DNA from: Acanthamoeba sp. SK_2022b
Lineage: Eukaryota; Discosea; Longamoebia; Acanthamoebidae
Direction: 5' to 3'
Assembly (NCBI GenBank): GCA_027943245.1
Contig: JANDJZ010001224.1
Location: forward strand, 1 to 14,010
DNA length: 14,010 bases
Position 1 is the first letter of the stretch; each line of letters starts with the position of its first letter. Both the position numbers and the translations under genes were made by a program. Below, one piece after another: positions 1-8,022 of this stretch. Below the pieces are notes generated by a model. That model did not search any database. It saw only the letters and a program-made list of their open reading frames with translations, and had not been told where the DNA came from.

Positions 1-55
1 TGAGGAGACTGCTCACGCGCATGTGACGTGGCTTTGGGGGGGGGGGGTGGCACAG

Positions 56-288
56 GGTCAAGCTGACGGCGGGCTACGACGACACGATCGCGGTCATCCA
101 GTACCTGTTGCTCAAGGCTCAGATTCCCCACATCTACTCCGAGTTCTACTTCATGGACGTCTTCCTCGAGGAGACCACTAACGACGGTACGCCACACACA
201 CACGCGCACACGCGCGCGCGCGCGCTTGCCTGCACGAGAGGTAAAAGAAAGAACGCTGTTGGTGAGCTCATGACAGATGCGCGCGCGC

Positions 289-353
<65 letters not shown>

Positions 354-360
354 CAAACAC

Positions 361-421
<61 letters not shown>

Positions 422-681
422 GATGGTGATTCGTTGCTGATTGTGTGACACGCGTTGTTGGTTGCAGAGCTGGCGCTGCGCTTTGTGCTGGGCAAGCTGG
501 GCGGATTCATTCAGATGATGTTCGAAGACAACATGGAGGTGCCCATCGGTTCGGTGAAGGATGCCCTCGTAGAAGCCGTGGCCGAGAGGGAATCCCCCGA
601 GGACACCGCCCTCATCGCCTCCATCTTCTCGCACGTCGCCGAGGTTCCCGACCTCCTCCTCTGCCCGTCCTGTCCAACGCA

Positions 682-724
<43 letters not shown>

Positions 725-1483
725 AAATGTTTATTTTATTAATTCTTTTGCGTGCAGGTCGTTGATAAGGACCACTCGCCCTTCCTCGTTCCCCGAAAGA
801 TTCGAGAGGAGCTAAAGAAGGCCGTGGCCGTGGAGCGCCAGCGACCCGCCAAAACGTACGACCGACCGACCGCCCCCCCGCTGGCCATCAAACGCTCTCC
901 TCCCGTCCCGCTCGTTCTGACGCGCCACGCGTCGGTGACGATGCCCAGGAGCCCATTGCTGTCGAGCGCGTTCTCGCCGGGCCTGCCGCGGCGCTACGAC
1001 GCCGAGGCCAAGGCCAGGAGCCTCCAGGCCCCCTCGAGCGAGATCGTGATCGGCTCCAAGCCCCGAGAGGCCACGGCGACCTCTCCCACCAACGGCAGCG
1101 CCGCACAGCGGCAACAACAGGCGACAGCGAGGACGGCCGGCGAGAGGGAGGCCAAGGCCGAGACCGAAGCCGGCGGTGAAGAGGAGGAAGAAGAGGACGT
1201 GGTCGCGCCGACGTGGGTCGCCTCGGTGCTGGGCATCGTGGGCGTGGTGATCTACAAGCGCAAGTTCCACTTCCGAAAGCAGTACTCGCTCGTGCTGTAC
1301 AACGAGCTCAAGTGGCAGCTCCGCGACCTCCAGGAGCAGCAGACGCAGCAGAAGGAGCGCGAGCGCAAGCGACGCGCCGGCGGGACGGCCATGGCCATCC
1401 CCGCCGGGCCGTCGGCGTCGCTGCTGTCATCGGTGCCGCCGACCTCGTCTTCCCCTTCTTCGCTCATTCAGGGCGGGGACTAG
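56..1483 (+). CDS. Unrecognised protein with one probable membrane segment (5'-partial)
   Basis: Function is not recognised. Three exons are visible: 56-186, 468-643 and 758-1483 (stop TAG). The start lies left of the window. Base 56 is the last base of a codon split by an upstream intron. The phases join cleanly: a GAG codon spans the first junction (..TTND-E-LALRF..) and the second is phase 0 (..FSHVAE-VVDKDH..). About 343 residues are visible. The first 140 or so look globular and helical. A basic, Pro/Ser-rich linker follows, then an acidic Glu run just before a hydrophobic stretch at about 1207-1254 ([15 protein letters not shown]). After that comes a basic KRKFHFRK stretch and a Gln/Arg/Glu-rich coiled-coil-like helix. 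Membrane topology is inferred. The exons look real from GC3 bias and frame continuity, but no family can be named. Confidence 0.7.
224..286 (-). repeat. Inverted copy A of a 63-base pyruvate kinase intron/exon segment
   Basis: Bases 224-286 equal the reverse complement of 3488-3550 at all 63 positions. Identity stops at 223/3551 on one side and 287/3487 on the other. The copy includes the antisense of the acceptor and of the first 6 bases of pyruvate kinase exon 5, so this intronic copy is most simply the derived one. Confidence 0.95.
288..420. repeat. (CA)n microsatellite
   Basis: Nearly pure CA dinucleotides with three or four interruptions (CAAAC, ACGC), lying inside an intron. The apparent Thr-His and Cys-Val reading frames through it are artefacts of the repeat. 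Confidence 0.97.
644..757 (+). other. Intron with (ATT)n tract
   Basis: Phase 0 intron between GAG (641-643) and GTC (758). The donor GTTCCC is weak for this window and the acceptor is GTGCAG. The 3' half is an ATT array followed by AT-rich sequence. Confidence 0.75.
684..720. repeat. (TTA)n microsatellite
   Basis: About 12 uninterrupted TTA/ATT units within an intron of the first gene. Confidence 0.95.
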
Positions 1484-1587
1484 ACGAGCCGGTGGTGTGG
1501 CACCAAGCCACACGTGCGCGCTTGTGGCACTCGCCATGCTCTTATGGGCTACAATAACTCCAAACATTTAAGATAAAAAAAACAAAC

Positions 1588-1597
1588 AATAAATAAA
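1588..1597 (+). terminator. Overlapping AATAAA poly(A) signals
   Basis: AATAAA occurs at 1588-1593 and again at 1592-1597, about 105 bases after the stop codon at 1483, in A-rich sequence. This is the probable 3' end signal of the first gene. Confidence 0.65.
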
Positions 1598-1600
1598 TTT

Positions 1601-2235
1601 AAATAGCATTGTGTGGGCGAGAGTTGTGATCCTCGCCCATCTTGGCAGGCTGGGCTACTTCTATGGAAGTGGGCACGCGCGTCTGCCACTCCACATCACA
1701 TGTTGCCCAATCATCTTCTACTTTGTGTACTCTCTGGAGGCCTCGCCTCAGATGACGTGTGCTCTGCTGGTGAACATGTTGTCACGCATGAAGCGGCTCG
1801 CCAAGTCCGCCAGAGCCAATGATGGTCGTCACGACGGCCACGAGCGGGGGTGGGTAGGTGACAAACTCTTACGCGCACACCGGACTTTGGGGGTGTCCGC
1901 GCAAAGGGCGCCGGTACTCTTTTCCTTCGTTTCTAACAACCGACGCACAACCCGACAGGCAAGCCCCACCCACACACCAGGTGAGGTTCTCTTCTCGCTT
2001 CTTGGCTTTGCTTGGCTCGGCTTGGCTTCGCCTTTCTCTTCTGGCGCCAATCCCTGCTGGCATCGTTGCGGGCACTGCGCTACACGCAAGATCGCGCTCG
2101 TTCTACAAATTTGTTGAAGAAGAAGGATTTTTGCACAGCTTGATGGGCAGTGGATCGCAGAAGACAACGCATGTAGTGGATGGTTTTGGCGAGAAGATGG
2201 CTGAATCTTTGCGTCTGTTGTGATTTCTCTGCAGA
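1601..2235 (+). other. Intergenic region and 5' UTR of pyruvate kinase
   Basis: No convincing coding exon. Open frames here lack family features and the regional codon bias. There is a CCAAT at about 1706 and no clear TATA box. An ideal donor (CCAG then GTGAGG) lies at 1981 and a strong acceptor (TTTCTCTGCAG) ends at 2234, suggesting a 5'-UTR intron of about 254 bases that finishes one base before the ATG at 2236. GGCTT-type repeats occur around 2004-2030. Confidence 0.5.
1981..2234 (+). other. Probable 5'-UTR intron of pyruvate kinase
   Basis: Donor CCAG|GTGAGGT and acceptor CTCTGCAG|AATG. The acceptor is convincing. The donor is chosen as the best GT upstream, but another GT (for example GTAGGT at 1854) is possible. 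Confidence 0.5.
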
Positions 2236-3991
2236 ATGTTGAACGCTCCCCTTCCCCACTCGGCCAAGGCCCAGTACAAGACCATGGCCCCGGGTCAGAG
2301 CATCAAGCGCTCGCTCAAGCACTCGCTGCAGCAGAAGGAGGAGGTGCCCTTCAACCCTGTGAACGTGCGGTCGCAGATCATCTGCACAGTGGGCCCTGCC
2401 ACCAACAACGTCGAGATCCTCTCTGAGCTCCTCAAGAACGGTATGAGCGTTGCCAGGCTCAACTTCTCGCACGGCAGCTACGAGTACCACGCTAGCGTCA
2501 TCCAGAACGTGCGCGCTGCCTCCAAGGCGACCGGCCACACCTGCGCTATCATGCTTGACACCAAGGGTCCCGAAATCAGGACCGGCAAGTACAGGGATGG
2601 CAGGAAGGAGGTTAGTAGCCTACTTTTGCCAGAGCCATGATTGGAATCGAAGAAGCCATTCTGAGAAGCATCTAACGTTCTTCTCTCTCTCAGGTCAAGT
2701 TCAACGTGGGTGACACTTACACCTGGGTTCCTGAGGAGGGCTTCCTCGGCGATGACAAGTTTGGCGCCCTTTCCTGGCTCAACATCGCTAAGGTACTACA
2801 GATCTGCACTAGATCTTATTCTAATCTTAACTAACATTTGCTGCCTTTTTTCTCTTCCCAGCACGTCACGCCTGGCGATCGTATCCTGGTCGGCGACGGC
2901 CTGCTTGCCTTTGTGGTGCTCAAGGTGTTGGACAACGGCTGGATTGAATCTAAGGCTGAGAACTCGGGTACGCGGTCTGCCTTTCTAATCGTTTTGTTAT
3001 TTTTTTTTATTTTCTGTTTCGTTTAAATAATTTTTACAAGTTAATTTTTTTTATTTTAACGGAGCAACGTGAACTCAACCTGCCTCGTTTGTGCAGGCAC
3101 CATGGGCGAGAACAAGAACGTAAACTTGCCCGGAGTGGTGGTCGATTTGCCTGCCGTGACCGAGAAGGACATCAAGGACATCGAGTTCGGCATCCAGCAG
3201 GAGGTGGACTTTATCGCCGCTTCGTTCATCCGTAAGGCTGAGGACGTGAGGGACATCAGGGCTCTCCCCGGCATTAAGGAGGCCAAGATCCTGATCATCT
3301 CCAAGATCGAGAGTCAGGAGGGCCTGGACAACTTTGATGAGATCGTCGATGCCTCGGATGGCGTCATGGTTGCCCGAGGTGACTTGGGTGTCCAGATCCC
3401 CATCAAGAAGGTCGCCACCGCCCAGAAGATGATGATCACCAAGTGCAACTCCGTCGGTACGTGTGCCTCTGATCCTTTTCTGTGTATGCGCGCGCATCTG
3501 TCATGAGCTCACCAACAGCGTTCTTTCTTTTACCTCTCGTGCAGGCAAGCCTGTCATCACCGCCACGCAGATGCTCGAGTCCATGATCCAGAACCCGCGC
3601 CCCACTCGTGCCGAGGCCACCGATGTTGCCAACGCCGTGTTCGACGGTTCCGATTGCGTCATGTTGTCGGGCGAGACTGCCGCAGGCAAGTACCCCGTGG
3701 AGGCTGTCGAGATGATGGCCCAGATCTGCTATCAGGCCGAGTCAGACATCGACTACCGGGCTCTCTACAGGAAGATCCGTGAGTTGGTCGTCGCGCCCCC
3801 GATCTCCGTTCCCGACACCATCGCTTCGTCGTCGGTCAAGTCGTCGTGGGATATCAACGCCACCGCCATCATCTGTCTCACCGAGACTGGTACCACCGCC
3901 AGGCTCGTGTCCAAGTACAGGCCGGCGTGTCCCATCCTCTGTGTCACGCCCAACGCCTAGTACGTTCTCTTCCGATGCACAACACACACAC

Positions 3992-4048
<57 letters not shown>

Positions 4049-4250
4049 CACGACTACGACAAGTCTAACGCAACGTCGTGGCAATACACAACAGCGTGAG
4101 CCGTCAGATTCAGATCTCGCGAGGATGTATTCCTTACGTCGTCGAGTCGATGAAGGGCACGGATAAGGTCATCGACTCGGCCATCCGGCATGCCAAGGAT
4201 GAGCTCAAGATCGTCAAGGCCGGTACGCGCTCCTAACCTTCTTCATCTTC

Positions 4251-4293
<43 letters not shown>

Positions 4294-4443
4294 CCAGCTT
4301 CACAAAACGTCGGCAATAGCATGCTGATGGCGGGTGGCCTTTCTTTCGGCTGTGCAGGTGACTACGTCGTCATCACGTCGGGCTTCTTGGAGGGCACGTC
4401 GGGTGCCACCAACATGTTCCAGGTCCGCCAGGTCCCCGAGTAA
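2236..4443 (+). CDS. pyk: Pyruvate kinase
   Basis: Catalyses phosphoenolpyruvate + ADP to pyruvate + ATP, the last step of glycolysis, in the cytosol. Exons: 2236-2610, 2694-2792, 2862-2967, 3097-3456, 3545-3959, 4095-4222, 4358-4443 (TAA), giving 522 residues, normal for eukaryotic enzymes. Visible motifs: RLNFSHG (Arg74, with Asn76 and Ser78 for the K+ site), [11 protein letters not shown], the signature IISKIES (catalytic Lys263, metal ligand Glu265), ARGDLG (Asp289), TQMLESM and [10 protein letters not shown]. Glu113 in GPEIRTG matches the residue typical of K+-dependent enzymes. The shortened B domain is coded by exons 2-4. At 3960 the apparent TAG is not a stop: TA|GTACGT is a donor, and the next exon begins C-GTG-AGC ([10 protein letters not shown]). 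Met17 (ATG 2284) has a better Kozak context (ACCATGG), so the start is uncertain by 16 residues. Confidence 0.96.
3457..3544 (+). other. Pyruvate kinase intron, source of the inverted copy
   Basis: GTACGT donor and TCGTGCAG acceptor, phase 1, 88 bases. Its last 57 bases plus the first 6 of the next exon are the segment found reversed at 224-286. Confidence 0.9.
3488..3550 (+). repeat. Inverted copy B (functional context) of the 63-base duplication
   Basis: Covers the pyrimidine-rich tract, the acceptor AG (3543-3544) and the GC-AAG-C start of exon 5, which codes conserved Gly-Lys-Pro. Its reverse complement is exact at 224-286. Because exon 5 is conserved protein-coding sequence, this is the likely parent copy. 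Confidence 0.95.
3981..4050. repeat. (CA)n/(CAA)n microsatellite in pyruvate kinase intron
   Basis: A short CA run passes into about 18 CAA units, all within the intron 3960-4094. Frames reading poly-Gln or poly-Thr through it are not genes. Confidence 0.95.
4252..4293. repeat. (TCA)n microsatellite in pyruvate kinase intron
   Basis: About 14 TCA units inside the intron 4223-4357 (GTACGC donor, GTGCAG acceptor). Confidence 0.95.
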
Positions 4444-4752
4444 ACGACCTCTCCCCTCCAATCAACGCACTGGCCTCCTCGTTCGTGGCCCCACAAGACG
4501 ACGCTGCCCTCCTCTTCGCCGTCGTGATCCAAGACACCACCCCTCCCTATCCCCTGTAGTTCATCTTGAAAGGAATCCTTTCCCGCCATCTCTCGAACTT
4601 TTCCTTCTTTTTCTTGGAACTGTTTTCCATCCAATTGCTTTTCAGAGATTGCCAGCTCCTGAGAAATTTTGTGTAAACGCTGCAGCGGAATTTCCGAAAG
4701 CTCACAAGGCGCAGAAGACGCGGTCCTCCAACACACAAAGCACCAGGCGGCC
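4444..4752 (+). other. Intergenic: pyruvate kinase 3' UTR and promoter of the RING-like gene
   Basis: No gene seen. There is no AATAAA. A CCAAT lies at 4631-4635 in a pyrimidine-rich stretch, about 120 bases before the next ATG, and may belong to its promoter. Confidence 0.4.
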
Positions 4753-5342
4753 ATGGCGTACATGCTGTACGATGGAGGCGGCCAGCAGGACTACTTTTAT
4801 CAGGCGAGCGGGACGGTGCCAAAAGAGAAGCTAAATTGGGAGGAGTTCAAGAAGGACCTCGCCAAGAGGGTGCGCGTACAGAGGGTAGTCGCCCCTACCA
4901 CCCCCAAGAACACAGACGAAAAGGAAGAGGAGGAGGACGTGACCTGTACCGTGTGCACCGACAAGCTCAAGGACCGCTGCGTCCTCAAGAGTACTCGCTT
5001 CCCCCACGGAGCTTTTTTGTGTTTTTTTTCTCTCTCCTTTTTATTTGCTTATTTATTTTACTTTACCTTTTTGGTGCGCAGGGCTGTGCCGTTGTGAGAA
5101 CTTCCCTTGTGAAGGTACATCCTCTTCCCCTTGGAGTGCTGTGTAGCTTTGTTTCGCGGGAGTCTAATCTCAGGTGTATTATGCCAATGTATGGGCCTAC
5201 AGCGCACTCCTGCAACTGCAAGGAGTTCTTGGTGTGCTTTGGGTGTGTGGGCAAGGCCCTTTGGCAGGGCACCAACTCGGTGATGAAGCAGAAGGGCCGC
5301 TATCGTGCTAAATGCGTACATAATCCCTTCCCTGCCGCCTGA
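4753..5342 (+). CDS. Small Cys-rich RING-like zinc-binding protein
   Basis: Exons 4753-4990, 5082-5114 (33 bases) and 5203-5342 (TGA) give 136 residues. Phases are consistent: AGG spans the first junction and GCG the second. The acidic run (DEKEEEED) precedes a Cys cluster: Cys65-x2-Cys68, Cys76, Cys82, Cys84, Cys89, Cys94, Cys96, Cys102-x2-Cys105, then LWQ...GRYRAKC128-V-His130. The C-terminal layout (CxxC, LW, GRYRAKC) resembles RING-finger ends, where a final C-x2-C would be expected; here it is C-x-H. RING proteins are usually E3 ubiquitin ligases, but the ligand spacing is atypical and the activity is not shown. A 3' exon starting at 5174 (CTCAG|G) would break the frame, so 5203 was chosen. 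The N-terminal 60 residues are unrecognised. A possible poly(A) signal is at 5541. Confidence 0.65.
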
Positions 5343-5540
5343 TCACTTAGTTGTGTGCTCACATGGTCCCCATTCCCAATGTCTGTGGCGAACAGCCGCT
5401 GTGCAAGGCTGAGTACTGCGCAAGGGACATCGTGCGCCTGGTGCCCACTACCGCGTCTTCGTAGCAGGGCTTCTTTTTGGCAGCAAGCTTGGCTTGGCTT
5501 GGCCCCGCATCTCCACGTTAGGCTAGGCATAATGTACATA

Positions 5541-5546
5541 AATAAA
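5541..5546 (+). terminator. AATAAA poly(A) signal
   Basis: AATAAA in an AT-rich patch about 200 bases after the RING-like gene's stop. This is the only such hexamer in the gap. Confidence 0.45.
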
Positions 5547-5670
5547 CAGAGGCACGCAATTTGTTCACCCGATGCACATCGGTCTGTTCGCGCGTGTTGC
5601 ATGCGCACGCGTGTGTCATTCTCTGCATTCCAACCGGTAGGCAAGCAGCTTGAGCCAATACTGGTAGCAT

Positions 5671-5688
5671 CGAAACGTTTTTGAACAC
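5671..5688 (+). promoter_or_regulatory. Candidate promoter element, copy 1
   Basis: CGAAACGTTTTTGAACAC, 20-37 bases before the carrier ATG. A near-identical element lies at 9592-9610 before another gene, and a CCAATA is upstream of each. The function is inferred only from this sharing. Confidence 0.3.
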
Positions 5689-5707
5689 AAATACCCACAC
5701 AACAAAG

Positions 5708-6665
5708 ATGGCCACCGGCGAACGTAAGGCGGGCAAGGGCATGCAGTTTCTCTTTGGCGGCTTGAGCGGTATGCTCGCCACCTGCGTCGTCCAGCCTCTC
5801 GACCTCGTCAAGACGCGGTACTCGGCAATTCCCGATCTCATTTGCCCATCGCCAACTTAATCGTTGATTCACACTGGAATAACCCCTCACACCACAAGAT
5901 GTCGTTTTTCTTATGCTTGATGGAGGGTAAACTGTGCCCCCATCTTGTGGATCTACAAATTCCAAGCGATTAAACATCATTTATTTTCTATTTACAACCT
6001 TACAACTGACGACTGATTATGGCCACGCTACTGATGCGCTGCGAACCGTAGCATGCAGTTAAGCGGGGAGGGCGGCGGCGCCAAGGCTCACAAGACGTCG
6101 TTCCATGCCATGGCCAATATCGCCCGCACAGAGGGACCCTCTGCGCTCTACAAGGGGTACTCTCATGCTCTCCCTCTGCAAGCCTTCGTCAGCCATCTCT
6201 ACTCACCATCGCCGCGCTCGCTACACCAAACGCTATCTTGGCCGATGACATGAAGCCTCTCGGCGGGTCTGCTGCGGCAAGCCACCTACACGACAGCCCG
6301 TCTCGGCATGTACTCGATCATCAACGACTGGCTCGTCGCCCGCAACAAGGGCAACGCGTCCATTCCCTTCTACCAGGTCCGGTCCTCCTCTCCTTGCCCG
6401 GCAGCCAGGCTGTGACAGTGGTCAGCCCACACACTCACGCGCGCGCTCAGAAACTGCTGGCGGGCATGCTGGCGGGCGGGTTCGGCGCCGTGATCGGCAC
6501 GCCGGCCGAGGTGGCGCTGATCCGCATGACGTCGGATGGCCGATTGCCTCCGGAGCAGAGGCGAGGCTACAGGAACGTCTTTGACGCTCTCATCCGCATC
6601 TCCCGCGAGGAGGGCGTGCTCGCCATGTGGCGCGGCTGTACGCTACCCTGCCCCCGCCCTCTCTA

Positions 6666-6733
<68 letters not shown>

Positions 6734-7387
6734 CGCACGACGCTCGAGTAAATGTTGTTGATGTTGTTGTTGGGGTGTCGCGCAGGCACGCCGACGGTGG
6801 CGAGGGCGATGGTCCTCAATGCGGCCCAGCTGGGCACCTACACGCAGGCCAAGCAGGTGCTCATGAAGCATCTGAGTCTCGAGGACAACGTCTACACCCA
6901 CTTCCTCGCCAGGCACGGCCGCCACCAATGTGTTCCGGTCGTTGCGTGCAGCTTCCTACCCGGCGTTCGGCTGACCTATACTTTCTCTCTCCCCCCTTAC
7001 GACTGCTCTGCTGTGCTCCAGCTTGGCGTCGGGCTTCCTGGCTACGGCGGTGTCCATACCGATCGACATCACCAAGACGCGCATCCAGACCATGAAGACC
7101 ATCAACGGCGTGCCCGAATACTCGGGCGTGATGGACGTGTTGACCAAGGTGGTCAAGACGGAGGGTATCACCGCGCTCTGGAAGGGTACCACCACCCCAC
7201 CCAAGTGTGTCGTGGATCCTCCTGGCCCTTGATGACGTTTATGTTGTTGTTGTTGTTGTTGTTGTTGTTCTACGCACGGTCAGGCTTCACGCCGTATTTC
7301 CTGCGTCTGGGCCCGCACACAGTGCTCACGTTCATCGCGCTGGAGCAGATGAACGCGGCCTACAACCGGTTCGCCAAGAGCGCGTAA
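5708..7387 (+). CDS. SLC25A11: Mitochondrial 2-oxoglutarate/malate carrier
   Basis: Inner-membrane antiporter exchanging 2-oxoglutarate for malate, part of the malate-aspartate shuttle. Exons: 5708-5817, 6052-6156, 6256-6376, 6451-6637, 6786-6912, 7022-7185, 7284-7387 (TAA), giving 305 residues, the normal carrier length. All three repeats carry the carrier signature: PLDLVKTR (30-37), PAEVALIR (130-137) and PIDITKTR (230-237). LLRQATYTTARLGMY, WRGCTPTVARAMVLNAAQL and RLGPHTVLTF are close to the animal oxoglutarate carrier, including its substrate-contact helices, so the subfamily is secure rather than generic SLC25. The junction at 6912/7022 requires a GC donor (AG|GCACGG). No cleavable presequence is seen, as usual for carriers. 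Confidence 0.95.
6667..6732. repeat. (CA)33 microsatellite in carrier intron
   Basis: A 66-base perfect CA run in the intron 6638-6785, followed by interrupted GTT units at about 6754-6771. Confidence 0.97.
6913..7021 (+). other. GC-AG intron
   Basis: Exon 5 ends ..CTC GCC AG and exon 6 starts C TTG GCG TCG, reading HFLA-S-LASGF, as in other oxoglutarate carriers (HFCASMISG in animals). The base pair after the exon is GC, not GT. The GT sites nearby give the wrong phase or an insertion. Confidence 0.8.
7243..7269. repeat. (GTT)n microsatellite in carrier intron
   Basis: Nine GTT units within the intron 7186-7283. Confidence 0.95.
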
Positions 7388-8022
7388 AACGTAGCAGCAA
7401 GAGAGAGAGAGAGTGAGAGGGATCAGAGTCTGCATTTTTGGTTTGTTGTCTTGTCTTTATTTGCATACAAGTAGTGCCGGTCTGGTTCGATCTCCCTCTG
7501 CGATGGTCAACTCCTCGTGGTCGTGTTGATTGCCTCCGCTTCTTCTGCGGCTGGTGCCTTGCCTCTTCCGCAGAAGCTGGAGTTGTGGAGATTTTTACGG
7601 TCCTCGCTTCCCCATTGGCACTGAAGCGAACGGAGCGTGCGCCATCATTAATGTCCATCCGAACCTCCTGTTGGTCCCATCACCGCCCATCAGGCCCGGT
7701 TGGCTCCTAATTTTCCGCATGTTCCAGCAAACATCGCAAGCACGCGCAGCCAGCGTTCGCACAACATCTCTGCGTTCCACAAGGACACAGTTGTCCCGTG
7801 ATCCCGAAGCATCCGGGTGTTTTGAGTGTCGACTCTTTCTCGTGATTTTCCATCCAAATTCTCCGGCCCAGAAAAGGGAAGCGGTTCTGCCGGCGCTATA
7901 AAAGCGGGAAAGGCGACGGCGTCATCTTTTTCTTTACCAAAACCCACCACAACCAGCTCCAAGTAGCCAACACCACAGGACCCCCCTGCAACAACAAGCG
8001 AACACCTCTCACCCATCCCACC
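7388..8022 (+). other. Intergenic: carrier 3' UTR and acetyltransferase promoter
   Basis: No gene seen. It holds a GA run (7400-7413), a 9-base inverted repeat CTTCTGCGG (7542-7550) / CCGCAGAAG (7568-7576), and a TATA box at 7897. GGTTCGATC at about 7485 recalls a tRNA T loop, but no flanking stems form. Long antisense frames here are shadows. Confidence 0.5.
7897..7904 (+). promoter_or_regulatory. TATA box
   Basis: TATAAAAG flanked by GC-rich sequence, 126 bases before the ATG at 8023. This predicts a transcription start near 7927 and a 5' UTR of about 95 bases. It is the only clear TATA box before a gene in the window. Confidence 0.75.

Larger units (their letters stand above)
187..467 (+). 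other. Intron with (CA)n tracts and an inverted pyruvate-kinase fragment
   Basis: GTACGC donor at 187 and TTGCAG acceptor ending at 467. The intron holds a CA/CG alternating stretch (about 193-223), then a 63-base unique block, then about 130 bases of almost pure CA. The unique block is the exact reverse complement of 3488-3550. This intron is longer than any other intron inferred in the coding regions here, mainly because of the repeats. Confidence 0.75.
5343..5707 (+). other. Intergenic: 3' UTR, AATAAA and carrier promoter
   Basis: Contains GGCTTGGCTTGG repeats (about 5490), an AATAAA at 5541-5546, and a CCAAT (5656) followed by CGAAACGTTTTTGAA just before the carrier ATG. No coding exon is seen. 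Confidence 0.45.

Noticed and set aside
268..682. Minus-strand frames rich in Cys-Val across the CA tract
   Set aside because: They are produced by translating the dinucleotide repeat in an intron and have no other coding features.
1611..2117. A 168-codon plus-strand frame before pyruvate kinase
   Set aside because: No family features, composition unlike neighbouring exons, and it crosses the likely 5'-UTR donor at 1981.
3958..3960. TAG apparently ending pyruvate kinase
   Set aside because: The G is the first base of a GTACGT donor. The next exon at 4095 continues the conserved C-terminal domain in phase.
5174..5202. Alternative acceptor (CTCAG at 5173) for the RING-like gene's last exon
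   Set aside because: It gives the wrong phase after the exon ending at 5114. Acceptor 5201-5202 keeps the Cys-rich frame.
2236..7387. Functional cluster of pyruvate kinase and the oxoglutarate/malate carrier
   Set aside because: Separate promoters, an unrelated gene between them, and no pathway step linking them directly. Adjacency is probably chance.
7476..7500. tRNA T-loop-like GGTTCGATC
   Set aside because: The flanking bases do not form a T stem, and no acceptor or anticodon arm is present.
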